Source: [Clostridium] citroniae WAL-17108
GTDB lineage: Bacteria; Bacillota; Clostridia; Lachnospirales; Lachnospiraceae
Length of the DNA: 64,000 bases
Assembly: GCF_000233455.1 (NCBI RefSeq)
Contig: NZ_JH376422.1
Coordinates: 1,817 to 65,816, forward strand
Direction: 5' to 3'
In this document: positions 35,766 through 44,872 of the stretch, in pieces
How the letters are laid out: the number at the start of each line of letters is the position of its first letter
Position numbering within the stretch: the first letter of the stretch is position 1
Program-made: the position numbers and the translations under genes
Notes under the pieces: generated by a model
Told to the model about the DNA's origin: nothing
Databases searched by the model: none
Seen by the model: only the letters and a program-made list of their open reading frames with translations

Positions 35766-36443
35766 TCAGCACTCTTCGCTCAGATTAAGCGCCCGGAATT
35801 CCTTCTCAAAGGTCTGGAAGGTTACGGTGCCGTCCAGCTTTGCCTTTACCAGTGTATTATCCTCATGCTGTTCCCTGGCAACCGCAAGCTCGTAGATCTC
35901 CTCCGCCTGCTCCCTTGGAACCACAACCACGGAATCATTATCCGCAAAAACCAGATCCCCGGGATGAACCAGAACACCACCCACAACAATGGGATGGTTG
36001 ATGGTGCCGCCCAATGCCTTGGTGCTCCGCTTTACACCAATGCCTCTTGAAAATACCGGAAAATTGATCTCTTTCATCATCATGGTATCCCGGACACTTC
36101 CATCCGTCACCATTCCTGCCGCTCCCATGGTCTGGGCAGCATTGCTCATGATCCCGCCCCACATACCGCCGGATTCCTGGAAACCGTCACAGGTGATAAC
36201 GATCACATCTCCTGGTTTAGCCATGGAAATGGCCTTGTGAAGCATCAGGTTATCACCCGCTCTGGCACAAACAGTCAATGCGGTTCCGCACATTCTGGAA
36301 CCTGGCCATACCGGACGTATATCGTGGTTCATTGCCCCGTTGACCTGCATACACTCATTAATGGATGCACTCTCTTCTAATTTAGAGAACTTTTCTACAA
36401 GTTCCTGGCTTACCTTTTCGTAGTTTTTAATGATATCAAACAT
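35766..36443 (-). CDS. RraA-like / HMG-CHA aldolase family protein
   Basis: 225 aa. The GTALTVCARAGDNLMLHKAI and KPGDVIVITCDG blocks and VTDGSVRDTMMM fit the family; the Gly-x-x-Arg-Asp motif is the one conserved in true class II pyruvate aldolases (HMG/CHA aldolase) rather than in RNase E inhibitors. The reaction would split a 4-hydroxy-2-oxo acid to pyruvate and a second oxo acid. It precedes the TTT permeases by ~50 bp and follows an RpiR regulator, so it probably acts on the imported carboxylate or its dehydrogenated form. Confidence 0.9.
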   Translation of the reverse strand: MFDIIKNYEKVSQELVEKFSKLEESASINECMQVNGAMNHDIRPVWPGSRMCGTALTVCARAGDNLMLHKAISMAKPGDVIVITCDGFQESGGMWGGIMSNAAQTMGAAGMVTDGSVRDTMMMKEINFPVFSRGIGVKRSTKALGGTINHPIVVGGVLVHPGDLVFADNDSVVVVPREQAEEIYELAVAREQHEDNTLVKAKLDGTVTFQTFEKEFRALNLSEEC

Positions 36444-36550
36444 ATGATTGCTGCTCCTCTCTTATGGTCAGGCGTGTCTGGAGTATGCTCCCGGAGCAGG
36501 ATCATTCCTGTATGGAAATACCCCGGGGAAAATAAACTTCCGGACACGGC

Positions 36551-37444
36551 CTAGAATTTCACACGCTCCTTACTGATGGAACCAACTGCAAAATCATACC
36601 GTTTTAATTCAGATACCTGATGCATATTCTTTACATTTTCCTCTATATCTGCATTGTTCCTGACAATATAGCCAATCTGAAGTGTGTGCAGTGTGATCAT
36701 CTGGCAGATGGTGGTGGTGGGAAGATCCAGGGGACTCTGGTTATCCCGGTGGGTGGTGCACAGGCATACATCGGAATACTTGGTTACAAGGGAATCATTA
36801 AGGCCTGTAATACAGATGGTGGTTGCTCCATTTTCCTTTGCCACCGCCAATGTATCCACCACATCCTTGATGTAACCGCAGTTTGTAATTCCAATCACCA
36901 CGTCCTGTTCCCCTAAAAAGGAAGCGGTTCTGATCTGCGCCAGAGGGTCCTGGATGGTATAGCTGGGTATACCCAGATTCATGAATGTATTGACTGCAAG
37001 AAGTGCGATCCCGCTGGCGCTGCCTTCCCCGCATACCAGGATCTGTCTTGCCCTGGACAATGCATTGATGGCTCTTTCAATTTCCTGATTATCCGTGTAT
37101 AAAATACTGTTATTAATGGCGTTCTTGGAAAATTCAGCCACCTTCTGCTTGATCGTCCCGGCACTGTCATGGTTACTGATCTCAATCTGTCCGCTCAGAG
37201 GAGACAGGATACCCTTCTGACAATAAAATTTAAACTCTGCATAACCCTTAAATCCTAGAGTTTTACAGAACCTAACCACGGTTGAAACACTGGTTCCTGT
37301 GGCTGCCGCCAAATTATTAATGCTGCTGTCCTCATTTACAAAATCATTGCTTAAAATATAATCTGCAATTTTCTTCTCTGACTCACTCATAACGCTGTAC
37401 TTGCTTCTTATCCGTGATACGTATTCCTCAACATCCTTTACCAT
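36551..37444 (-). CDS. RpiR/MurR-family transcriptional regulator
   Basis: 297 aa. N-terminal HTH_6 domain (SINNLAAATGTSVSTVVRFC) and a C-terminal SIS domain beginning near residue 120, with the phosphosugar-type loop ILVCGEGSASGIA. Start at MVKDVE has AGGTGG upstream; the 18-codon longer frame to 37498 lacks a site. It leads the TTT/RraA gene set, 107 bp upstream of the RraA gene. Two near-identical TGAAA-containing palindromes lie in its promoter. A SIS effector domain suggests a phosphorylated or acidic sugar signal. Confidence 0.92.
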   Translation of the reverse strand: MVKDVEEYVSRIRSKYSVMSESEKKIADYILSNDFVNEDSSINNLAAATGTSVSTVVRFCKTLGFKGYAEFKFYCQKGILSPLSGQIEISNHDSAGTIKQKVAEFSKNAINNSILYTDNQEIERAINALSRARQILVCGEGSASGIALLAVNTFMNLGIPSYTIQDPLAQIRTASFLGEQDVVIGITNCGYIKDVVDTLAVAKENGATTICITGLNDSLVTKYSDVCLCTTHRDNQSPLDLPTTTICQMITLHTLQIGYIVRNNADIEENVKNMHQVSELKRYDFAVGSISKERVKF

Positions 37445-37482
37445 TTGATCCCCACCTTTCCTTTTTTTTCGTAATTCTGTTG

Positions 37483-37646
37483 ATGAAAAATTTTTCATAT
37501 TTTATTTAAGTTTCTGAAACTATTTTTATTATACCAAAATGTTCCTGCGGGTCAATAATAAAATCATACAATTTATTTAGACTTTATTATGCAACATGCA
37601 TAACTTCACGGACCTTTTTATAAATACTGGGTGAAAATCTTTTCAC
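37483..37646. promoter_or_regulatory. Two palindromes in the RpiR promoter region
   Basis: ATGAAAAATTTTTCAT at 37483-37498 and GTGAAAATCTTTTCAC at 37631-37646 share the TGAAAA-TTTTCA half-sites; TTTCTGAAA at 37511-37519 is a third, smaller palindrome. Autoregulation by the adjacent RpiR protein is the simplest reading. Confidence 0.55.
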
Positions 37647-37662
37647 GTACAACTTTTAAACA

Positions 37663-37701
37663 TAAAAATCCCACCAAGCCCAATTTGCCGGCCGGCGGGA
37701 T
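37663..37701 (-). terminator. Terminator after the GNAT gene
   Basis: On the minus strand ATCCCGCC pairs with GGTGGGAT around a GC-rich loop, then TTTTTATG. Confidence 0.8.
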
Positions 37702-37732
37702 CTCTTAGATATCAGATAGTTATTTTCATATT

Positions 37733-38554
37733 TTATTTGTAACTGTTCAGGACATCCCATGCGAAAATGGGGGCACTCTCGTCTGTATATAGTTCAAATG
37801 CCGTATACTCATGGTCGTAATGATAACCAAGCTTTTCAGCCAGTGCAACCGACCACATGTTATGGGCGTCCCAGCTGGGATACAGATTCTGTTCCAGGCA
37901 CTCCAGAATCAATTTTGCCCCGCATGCGTACGCCAGGCCCTTTCTCCGGTATTCTTCCTTGGTGTCGATCTCGATTTCAATGCCGCCTCTATAAGTCGCA
38001 TAGGAGGATGCACCGGAAACCGGCTGCCCATTTTTTAGGGCAACCACTCCAATGCCAAGTTTCCGGTACATTTCATAATCTGCATATTGGGACACCAGGT
38101 CCCTGCTCCACTCCCTGGACCTGCACAGATGATAAAGCTCTTCATCCATCATTTTCAGGGAAAAGCCGGGCCGCAGGGAAGAGACTGCCCGGTGCAGCTT
38201 TTCTTTATCAAATACATCCAGTTCTTTTTTGATCGCATACCGGGTGATCCTCTTTGCATTGTCCCTGTGACAATCCCAGATCAGCTGTGCCCAGCCGTCA
38301 TTTTGGGGAACCATTATGATATACGGTCCGCAGCCGTCCGGCCTGAACATCACCAGTTCCCTGGAGGGAACACCTGCAAGGAAACAAAAATCCCCAAGAA
38401 AAGCCATGGCTGATCCGGGAGTCTCCTGAGACTTCCCATTATACACAGCATATATGTCTCCCATTATATTCTGCAGGCAGGACCAGATGATGGTTTCATC
38501 CCAATGGGCAAAAATATCCCCGGCCTGCTCCGGATCGGTTAATTTTATGATCAT
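37733..38554 (-). CDS. GNAT acetyltransferase (GNAT_acetyltran / ZmaR-like)
   Basis: 273 aa. The C-terminal catalytic part carries the acetyl-CoA loop in YRRKGLAYACGAKLI and the WDAHNMWSVALAEKLGY segment typical of this two-domain subfamily, in which some members acetylate antibiotics or toxins. Start MIIKLT has GGGAG upstream. Isolated by a terminator downstream. Its last 36 bases match a stretch in the livH leader at 16073-16108. Confidence 0.85.
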   Translation of the reverse strand: MIIKLTDPEQAGDIFAHWDETIIWSCLQNIMGDIYAVYNGKSQETPGSAMAFLGDFCFLAGVPSRELVMFRPDGCGPYIIMVPQNDGWAQLIWDCHRDNAKRITRYAIKKELDVFDKEKLHRAVSSLRPGFSLKMMDEELYHLCRSREWSRDLVSQYADYEMYRKLGIGVVALKNGQPVSGASSYATYRGGIEIEIDTKEEYRRKGLAYACGAKLILECLEQNLYPSWDAHNMWSVALAEKLGYHYDHEYTAFELYTDESAPIFAWDVLNSYK

Positions 38555-38622
38555 AAAAACATCTCCCATTCTCTCATCTTTCTACAGATTATTGTAATGG
38601 AAGATATCTAAGAAAGATAGCA

Positions 38623-39411
38623 CTATTTTCTCATCATATCCCCATACTGCGGGGTTCCGATCCCATATCCTCCCGCAACATCCAAAATATGTCCTGTTAT
38701 ATATGCGGAGTCATCACAAGAAAGGAAAAGGACCGCATTGGCAATATCCTCCGGAGTTCCCATCCGGTTTAAGGGGATGTGGGACAGAAAGGATTTCAGA
38801 AATTCTTCAGGCATGTTTTCCAAAGCCGCATCCGTGGCAGTAAGGCCCGGCAGAACTGCATTGCAGCGGATGTTCCGGCGGGCGAACTGCACGGCGATCT
38901 GCTGGGTTATGTTGTTGATCGCTGATTTTGAAACACCGTAGCCGATCCTGGTGATATCCGGGATCATTCCCCCGATGGAGGAAATATTCACAATGGAACC
39001 GCCGCCCGCCCTAAGCATGTGCGGGACCACAAGCTTGGATATGCGGTAAACGCTTCCCAGGTTCAGGTCCAGTATATCAAAAAAAGCCGACTCGCTGCCG
39101 CTGACCAGATCCAGGTCCTCTGCCGGTCTTCCAATGCCAAAATTATTTACAAGAATATTAATTTGACCGGCTTCCTGGACGGTCTCCTCCACCATGGATT
39201 GATAGCTTGATCTGTCCGTGGCATCAAAATAAACCGGAACCATTTTATATCCCTTTTCACGGTATTCATCACATATTTCCTGGGTTGCCTGAAGCCTGCG
39301 CACTCCCATGTAGACGCTGGCACCGGCTTCAGCCAGTTTCAGAGCGCACGCAAGTCCGATTCCCTTTGTGGCAGAGGTGACCAATGCCACCCTATTTTCC
39401 AGTTTTTTCAT
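38623..39411 (-). CDS. Short-chain dehydrogenase/reductase
   Basis: 262 aa. Cofactor loop VTSATKGIGLACALKL, NNFGIG for the usual NNAG, catalytic Ser in VNISSIGG and YGVSKSA (Tyr-x3-Lys), and the C-terminal ITGHILDVAGGYGIGTP. It oxidises or reduces a secondary alcohol with NAD(P). It points toward the GNAT gene and is divergent from the MFS transporter gene at 39619. A link to the acid modules (for example oxidation of a 2-keto-3-deoxy acid) is inference. Confidence 0.9.
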   Translation of the reverse strand: MKKLENRVALVTSATKGIGLACALKLAEAGASVYMGVRRLQATQEICDEYREKGYKMVPVYFDATDRSSYQSMVEETVQEAGQINILVNNFGIGRPAEDLDLVSGSESAFFDILDLNLGSVYRISKLVVPHMLRAGGGSIVNISSIGGMIPDITRIGYGVSKSAINNITQQIAVQFARRNIRCNAVLPGLTATDAALENMPEEFLKSFLSHIPLNRMGTPEDIANAVLFLSCDDSAYITGHILDVAGGYGIGTPQYGDMMRK

Positions 39412-39618
39412 AAATTCACCATCCTTATCTATTCATCGCGAATAGTATTTGGATAAAGTCTTAATTTATTCCCTTTGTCTTCATAGCAGGAATAAAAATG
39501 AAACAGAAGAGGAAAATAATCCTGAGATCCTATACCGGGATGTGTCAGAAGACAAGGCGGGCAGACAGCAGAAGCCAAAATTTCAGGCACTCTCCGATGG
39601 TAAGAGAGGCGGGAATCT

Positions 39619-40887
39619 ATGAAAAAAAAGAACATACATTATGCATGGTTCATATTATTGGGCGTTATCTTAATCCGTGGTTTTGCGGGAGGCGGACTGA
39701 ACACCACCTCCGGCCTATTCCTGCCTCCTGTTTCACAGGAACTGGATGTGGGAATCGGTACACTGTCTATCTACTTCAGCATCACCTCCATTGTCATGGT
39801 CTTTTGGCTGCCCTTTGCCGGAACGCTGATCAACCGGTATGATATCCGGGTGATGGCTGTGGCAGGCGCTGTGCTTCAGACCCTTTCCTTTATGGCGTTC
39901 GGTTTATTAAACCAGGTGTATGGCTGGTATATCCTGTCCATTCCTTACGCTATGGGCGCAACCATCTTAGTCAGCCTGCTGGGCCCCATCCTGATCAACC
40001 GGTGGTTTACAAAAAATGCGGGATTGATGATGGGGATCCAAATGGCCTTTGTGGGATTATTCGGAGCAGTACTGCAGCCTGCCGCATCCAATATCATTTT
40101 CCGCCAGGGGTGGAGGACCGCATATTTTCTCATGGGCGGAGCGGCTTTTCTTGTTGTAATCCTCACATCACTGATCCTTCTCCGCAACAAACCGGAGGAT
40201 AAACATCTCTCCCCCCTGGGCGCCGATATCCGGCCTTCCAAACAGGGCAAAGCAGGATCCGGAGAAACCACTGAAACGGTTGAGATCCCGGAAAAAACAG
40301 CCATTTACTCCATCTCCTTTGCCCTCTTGCTGTTGTTTATGATCTCCATAACCGGCATCGGCGTCTTTTCCCAGCATATTCCAAACTATGGCTCCCTGTT
40401 GGGCTACACCCCAAGCCAGACAGGAAAAGCACTTGCATTGGCTTCCGTGGGCAGCGCCATCGGCTCCATTGCCATCGGTATCATCAGTGACCGGATCGGC
40501 AGCCTGAAAACATGTTATGGAATGATCGGAATCGGCTTTTTATCCATTTTCGGATTCCTGTTCAGCGGAAATGGGTTTGGCATATTTGGCCTGTCAGCCT
40601 TCTTACACGGGCTGGTAAGCTCAAGCATCATGGTCCTGGCTCCTATCCTGACACTGAAATTTTACGGGCGCACTGACTATGAGAAAATCTTTGCCAAGCT
40701 GTCCATGGGAGCTCCCATATCCTCTATTGTCCTGATACCTGCGTATGGATTTATCTTTGACCTGACAGAGAGTTATCAAACCGTGCTTGCCGCAATGCTC
40801 TGCCTGTTGGTGATTGCATTGTTAAGCATTACCTTGGGATGGAAAAACAGGTGCACCCAGGCGGGATGTGCATTGTGGAAGAAATGA
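39619..40887 (+). CDS. MFS transporter (oxalate/formate antiporter-like)
   Basis: 422 aa with 12 membrane segments in two halves and a charged central loop (about 190-215). N-terminal HYAWFILLGVILIRGFAGG and GLFLPPVSQELDVGIG resemble monocarboxylate/OFA-type carriers. The conserved GxxxDR loop appears as GIISDRIGS. Substrate probably a carboxylate. Start preceded by GAGAGGCGGG. Ends with a strong terminator. Confidence 0.88.
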   Translation: MKKKNIHYAWFILLGVILIRGFAGGGLNTTSGLFLPPVSQELDVGIGTLSIYFSITSIVMVFWLPFAGTLINRYDIRVMAVAGAVLQTLSFMAFGLLNQVYGWYILSIPYAMGATILVSLLGPILINRWFTKNAGLMMGIQMAFVGLFGAVLQPAASNIIFRQGWRTAYFLMGGAAFLVVILTSLILLRNKPEDKHLSPLGADIRPSKQGKAGSGETTETVEIPEKTAIYSISFALLLLFMISITGIGVFSQHIPNYGSLLGYTPSQTGKALALASVGSAIGSIAIGIISDRIGSLKTCYGMIGIGFLSIFGFLFSGNGFGIFGLSAFLHGLVSSSIMVLAPILTLKFYGRTDYEKIFAKLSMGAPISSIVLIPAYGFIFDLTESYQTVLAAMLCLLVIALLSITLGWKNRCTQAGCALWKK

Positions 40888-40948
40888 GAAATGTTGGTTT
40901 GCGGCTTCGATGCCATGGCAATGGATGAGGATCCTATGTGCATAAATC

Positions 40949-40978
40949 CAGCCCGGGAGGCCAGCCCCCGGGCTTTTT
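40949..40978 (+). terminator. Terminator after the MFS gene
   Basis: AGCCCGGG pairs with CCCGGGCT around GGAGGCCAGCC-type loop sequence, followed by TTTTT. Confidence 0.88.
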
Positions 40979-41080
40979 ACATGAAACGTTCCGTGTCATA
41001 TGTTAGCTTTGGATCTAAAGTTTGGCTGTGACCGGCAATACATGGCAGTATCAGCCGATTCCGTGAAACTGGCAATATAC

Positions 41081-41338
41081 TCACTCAATTGCCCATTGCC
41101 TGCATTGCTCTATCTTCACAGCAGGGTCATATCCTTCCTCCACCCCCATATTGGACAATACGTTACAGGGAAAGTCTCCGCATTCGCCGCAGTGGTTCAG
41201 TCCTTTGGATTCACAACAGGATTTCACCTCACAGACCCCTCCCCAAAAAGGCCCATCCATATTGATACACCCTTTACAGCTGACCGCATCCTTTCTCTCA
41301 CATAAATCACAGCATACACCACATCTTGATTGAAACAT
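41081..41338 (-). CDS. DUF3795-like cysteine-rich protein
   Basis: 85 aa, eleven Cys, with CGVCCDLCERKDAVSCKGC near the N-terminus and HCGECGDFPC later; this matches the DUF3795 pattern of a small zinc-binding protein. Start MFQSRC has GAGG nine bases upstream; the frame up to 41419 lacks a site. Function unknown. Confidence 0.82.
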   Translation of the reverse strand: MFQSRCGVCCDLCERKDAVSCKGCINMDGPFWGGVCEVKSCCESKGLNHCGECGDFPCNVLSNMGVEEGYDPAVKIEQCRQWAIE

Positions 41339-41449
41339 ATTCCATTCCTCTTTTCTTCTGGTATTTTCCTTTACATAATAGAAGATGAAGTTTCCTGGCA
41401 GAAGTCCCGGGTAATGCAAACTTTTTAATTGGAATTTTTATTGCATATT

Positions 41450-42247
41450 TCATTTATAACCTTTATAGCAATCTTCCATCAAAGTGATCAGCCCTTCAAA
41501 CCATTCCTGAGGCGGCCTTTGTTCCGGCATGTTGCGGTAATAATACAATATCTTTTGGCTCGTATCAGGATCGTGGACATATCCTTTTTCCTTATAATCC
41601 AGATATTCCTTTTTCTGCCTTAATTTTTCCTGAAATGTATTTCTGTCCTTCATAAATTCCATCCACGCAGTACATTTACAGGGGTTGCTGATATCCACAA
41701 AACTGCAATGTCCCTGAAAAAATGATTCCAGGTTCATCCTGGCACGGTAGAGCAGGCCCTTGACTGCTTTGGGCGTCAGATCCAGAAGTTGTGACACTTC
41801 CCCTATCGGCAGGCCAAACATATCAATTAGTGAAAATACCGTTCTCTGGTTCAATGTGAGTTTCCTTGTCATGGCCAGGAAGCAGCCATTGCGCAGATTA
41901 GCCACCTCCTCCGAAGCCCGGACCTCATCCATGATCAAAGGGGGATAATCCGCCAATAGCGTTCCGTCCCTCTCCAGTTCTTCCACACTCTCTATGTAGG
42001 TTGTGGCTTCACGCTTTTCTTTCCTTATCATCATGCGGAACTCATTGATGCAGATGGTACGAAGCCAACTTTTAATGGCAGCCTCATTCTTTAAATCAGC
42101 TATATGAATCCATGCTTTGATAAAGGTGTCCTGGGCCAGATCCTCTGCTTTGTCCGGGTCAGCTGTCAGCTTCAGGGAGAGGTTGAAGATGTAGGGGGCG
42201 TAGTTGTTTATGATGGTTTCAATTAGGGGGGAGTTGTGGTTTTCCAT
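41450..42247 (-). CDS. ECF-like sigma-70 factor with C-terminal Cys motif
   Basis: 265 aa. Region 2 includes DKAEDLAQDTFIKAWIHI; region 4 includes TLNQRTVFSLIDMFGLPIGE and LDLTPKAVKGLLYRAR. About 80 residues follow, starting with HCSFVDISNPCKC, a Cys/His cluster that could bind zinc and sense redox or metal. No anti-sigma gene is adjacent, so the extension may itself regulate activity. Confidence 0.88.
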   Translation of the reverse strand: MENHNSPLIETIINNYAPYIFNLSLKLTADPDKAEDLAQDTFIKAWIHIADLKNEAAIKSWLRTICINEFRMMIRKEKREATTYIESVEELERDGTLLADYPPLIMDEVRASEEVANLRNGCFLAMTRKLTLNQRTVFSLIDMFGLPIGEVSQLLDLTPKAVKGLLYRARMNLESFFQGHCSFVDISNPCKCTAWMEFMKDRNTFQEKLRQKKEYLDYKEKGYVHDPDTSQKILYYYRNMPEQRPPQEWFEGLITLMEDCYKGYK

Positions 42248-42427
42248 GGGTGGGTTCCTTTTAATGATTTATTGTAATGATCCATTTTAGATGCTTATTT
42301 GTTGAATTTGATAAATATAGTATAGTCCTTGTATTTTAATCTGTAAAGCTTAGGGCATCTATATTTAGTATCATCGCGGTTTTTAATACTATAAAATATA
42401 AATTCTTCATGAGTTTCCACCAAGTAA

Positions 42428-42742
42428 ACTTATTCTATTATTGTGAAGAACAAACTGGAAACAATCGCTATGGGCAGACTAATAGGAGACGGACTTTATT
42501 ACACTATTGTAGATATAATTGTATATCCTGCCTTTCAAAGACAAGGAGTTGGTACTGCTATCATTCATAATTTATTAGATTATGTGGAAAAGAATACGCC
42601 GCCCGGCGGGCGTTCCAGTGTCTCTCTAATTGCTGAAAAGGGGAAAGAAGCCTTCTATGATACTTTAGGATTTAAAAAGATACCCCATGAATTTTGCGGT
42701 AGCGGTATGAGAAAGATTATTCATAAAAAAGAAATTAACTAA
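42428..42742 (+). pseudogene. GNAT acetyltransferase fragment, N-terminus missing
   Basis: The conserved GNAT core is present from TYSIIVKNKLETIAMGR through YPAFQRQGVGTAIIHNLL to FYDTLGFKKIP. Similarity begins at 42428, directly after a stop at 42425-42427, and ~35-50 residues of the normal N-terminus are absent. GTG at 42443 could initiate but has no ribosome site. Probably a decayed gene next to the guaA terminator and the element junction. Confidence 0.7.
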
Positions 42743-42813
42743 AACATTAGAGGCAGGTATCATGATACCCGCCCCAAATTCAGTATTCATCAAATAAATA
42801 GAGCCAAACGGCA

Positions 42814-42858
42814 TAAAACAACCCCGGAAATGCCCATTCTATCAGCATTCCCGGGGTT
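42814..42858 (-). terminator. Displaced guaA terminator
   Basis: On the minus strand AACCCCGGGAATGC pairs with GCATTTCCGGGGTT (13 of 14, one G-U), followed by GTTTTATG. It directly follows the short guaA-like end at 42866-42877, so it is the original guaA terminator separated from its gene by the inserted element. Confidence 0.88.
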
Positions 42859-42869
42859 CTGTCCGTTAT

Positions 42870-42877
42870 TCAAACTC
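42870..42877. repeat. Left attachment core
   Basis: TCAAACTC, the direct-repeat partner of 55949-55956. Chromosomal side carries TTATTC (guaA stop TAA on the minus strand) and the guaA terminator. Confidence 0.85.
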
Positions 42878-42980
42878 GGCAAGTTCATAGGTGTTTCTAA
42901 ACATTTTTGTTAAGTTTTTGCGCCTTTTATGCCTACTTTTTACTTCATTTACACATATTATTTTGACTTGCTGATTTTTT

Positions 42981-43000
42981 GTTGCCAATATGTTGCCACA
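42981..43000. repeat. Left integrase-arm-like repeat
   Basis: GTTGCCAATATGTTGCCACA is matched at 55868-55887 by GTTGCCAAATCGTTGCCACT in the same orientation. Each holds two GTTGCCA units 11 bp apart. Another pair, TAGGTGTTTCTAA (42888) and TAGGTATTTCCAA (55923), lies closer to the cores. Likely integrase or excisionase sites. Confidence 0.6.
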
Positions 43001-43053
43001 AATTTCTTCATTCATCTATGCATCAAACTACTGAAATCCATTCAGTATCAATA

Positions 43054-43393
43054 TCACTTTGTATGGATTATATCATTTCTAAAATTTTCTTCTCTTAATT
43101 TTCGTAAGATTTTTCCTTCTTCCGTTTTCCATGTTGAAAACCCATCAGAGCTACGACCTGTTATAAAGTTTGCTGCTGTTGATGAACTTTTAAAAGAAAT
43201 ATCTTCCATTACGACTTCTTTTTTACAACATTTTCTCTCATCTTTTTACAAACTTTGAACCTCTGAATGTTTTAGCATGAGATACATCAGCAGATACACG
43301 TGACCCCTTAAACACTACAAATTCTTTTGTTTCTGGATTATACTCACCAATAGCGTCATAACTTGAATTTTTGTTCTTTAGATATACTTTCAT
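43054..43393 (-). pseudogene. DUF4357-like protein, frameshifted
   Basis: Starts at 43393, sharing one base with the stop of the specificity gene (TAATG). The first part is MKVYLKNKNSSYDAIGEYNP and VVFKGSRVSADVSHAKTFRG. It stops after SKFVKR, but the family ending KEVVMEDISFKSSSTAANF and GRSSDGFSTWKTEEGK continues in another frame to 43054. One base too many in the T5 run 43243-43247 accounts for it; corrected length ~112 aa. DUF4357 is often found alone or fused near restriction-modification genes; function unknown. Confidence 0.75.
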
Positions 43394-44859
43394 TACTCTC
43401 CTTTTTCATTTCTACTTTGATATTTTTTGATTGCTTCTTCAACAAAATTTTCTATATCTAATTTTTTTTGTGCTATTTCTTTTTTAATTATATTCTGTTC
43501 ATTCATTTTGCTTTTGATTGCTTCAACTATTTCTTTTTGCTCTATCAATGATATATCAGGGAATGGGAATTCTTGTATATTATTAGGAAAAATATTCGTA
43601 TTGTTACCCAATCCTTTTTTATTGATTTCAACTAGATATTGAAAATAATCAGTCCTAAAATAATAATATGCAAACATGGGATTTACTAATGACTCTCTAA
43701 ATCTTATCCTAATCAAGAAATCACAAAATATTGCATCTATATCATCCTTTATAATAGCAACTTTTCCTATACCACCCTCACCAGACCTCATCATTACAAT
43801 ATCATTTACTTGTAATTTTGTGCATTGTGGTTTTGAAGCTCCTTTTATCTTCTTATAACTTTTTGTTTTTACATACTCATCAGATACTGTCTTTAAATCC
43901 CCTATATTTAATTCCCATGTACTAATATCACCCATTGAGACATAAAGGCAACTTCCGTCTTCATCATATTCATTAGAAATTCCTTGTCCTGTTATCATTG
44001 GTATTGCAACCAAATCTTTTAGCTTTTTGTATGAATTTTTTTTTAATTCAGTATAAACAAATTCTCCAGCTGGTCGGTGGAATTTAACACTAAATCTGGA
44101 ATCAATATTATTTCCAAACATTTTAAATGATGTTGTATATATCCTTTCTAGTTTCTTCATTTCAAAAACATCATAGTTATATTCAAAATATATTTTGAAT
44201 ACCTCATTAATTATTTTATGAATTGGCACTATCTTAGCTCTTAAATCTTTTATCTCATTTTGTATTGGTTCAACTTTTTTAATTAAAGCTTTTTGTTCTG
44301 ATAAAGACGGTATAACCACTGGCATTTCTTTCACATAGTATTGAGCTAAATTTTTGATTGTTTTTCCAGTTTCAACACTACGATAATAATCTCTCACCAT
44401 CTTAGATTTCATGAATAAAATAAGATATCTTTCATCTAATAATAATTTTTTCACTCTTACTCTACATAAATAATGAGACAAAGTAAGATTGTAGTTCTGT
44501 TCTCCATTATACACAAATGCTTGACCACAATTAGAGGAAATAGCAATAATAACATCATCTTTTTCTAATCTATACTCAGCCAACTTATCTGCTTTTTCAT
44601 CCGTAATAAAAATTGCATTTTCAATATTTAATTCACCCTCAACAATATTTCTTACCGTAACATGAATATTTTCTGTATCATTTTCATAATCAGATGATTT
44701 AATTGATTTTCCGCTTTCTAGAAAAGTTATGTAATTACGGAGTTTATCCATAGTTTTAATTCTGTATTTTTTGCGTATAATAAAGTAATCACAATCCATT
44801 CTATTATAAGCATCTTCTGAAAGTTGGGAGAATGTTATATTATTTATTTTAAATGTCAT
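43393..44859 (-). CDS. Restriction-modification specificity subunit (HsdS-like)
   Basis: 488 aa with two target-recognition domains: the first (~25-190) ends in EMPVVIPSLSEQKALIKKVE, the second (~270-450) ends in EFPFPDISLIEQKEIVEAI, each followed by a conserved helical spacer. This is the usual HsdS plan for a bipartite recognition site. Start MTFKIN has GGAGG five bases upstream and overlaps the end of the RM gene. No HsdR gene is present; the partner carries its own nuclease domain. Confidence 0.92.
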   Translation of the reverse strand: MTFKINNITFSQLSEDAYNRMDCDYFIIRKKYRIKTMDKLRNYITFLESGKSIKSSDYENDTENIHVTVRNIVEGELNIENAIFITDEKADKLAEYRLEKDDVIIAISSNCGQAFVYNGEQNYNLTLSHYLCRVRVKKLLLDERYLILFMKSKMVRDYYRSVETGKTIKNLAQYYVKEMPVVIPSLSEQKALIKKVEPIQNEIKDLRAKIVPIHKIINEVFKIYFEYNYDVFEMKKLERIYTTSFKMFGNNIDSRFSVKFHRPAGEFVYTELKKNSYKKLKDLVAIPMITGQGISNEYDEDGSCLYVSMGDISTWELNIGDLKTVSDEYVKTKSYKKIKGASKPQCTKLQVNDIVMMRSGEGGIGKVAIIKDDIDAIFCDFLIRIRFRESLVNPMFAYYYFRTDYFQYLVEINKKGLGNNTNIFPNNIQEFPFPDISLIEQKEIVEAIKSKMNEQNIIKKEIAQKKLDIENFVEEAIKKYQSRNEKGE

Positions 44860-44872
44860 AAAATCCTCCATT

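Noticed and set aside
42929..43258. 109-codon plus-strand frame at the left end of the element
   Set aside because: It is the shadow of the DUF4357 gene on the other strand, which has recognisable family sequence in two frames.
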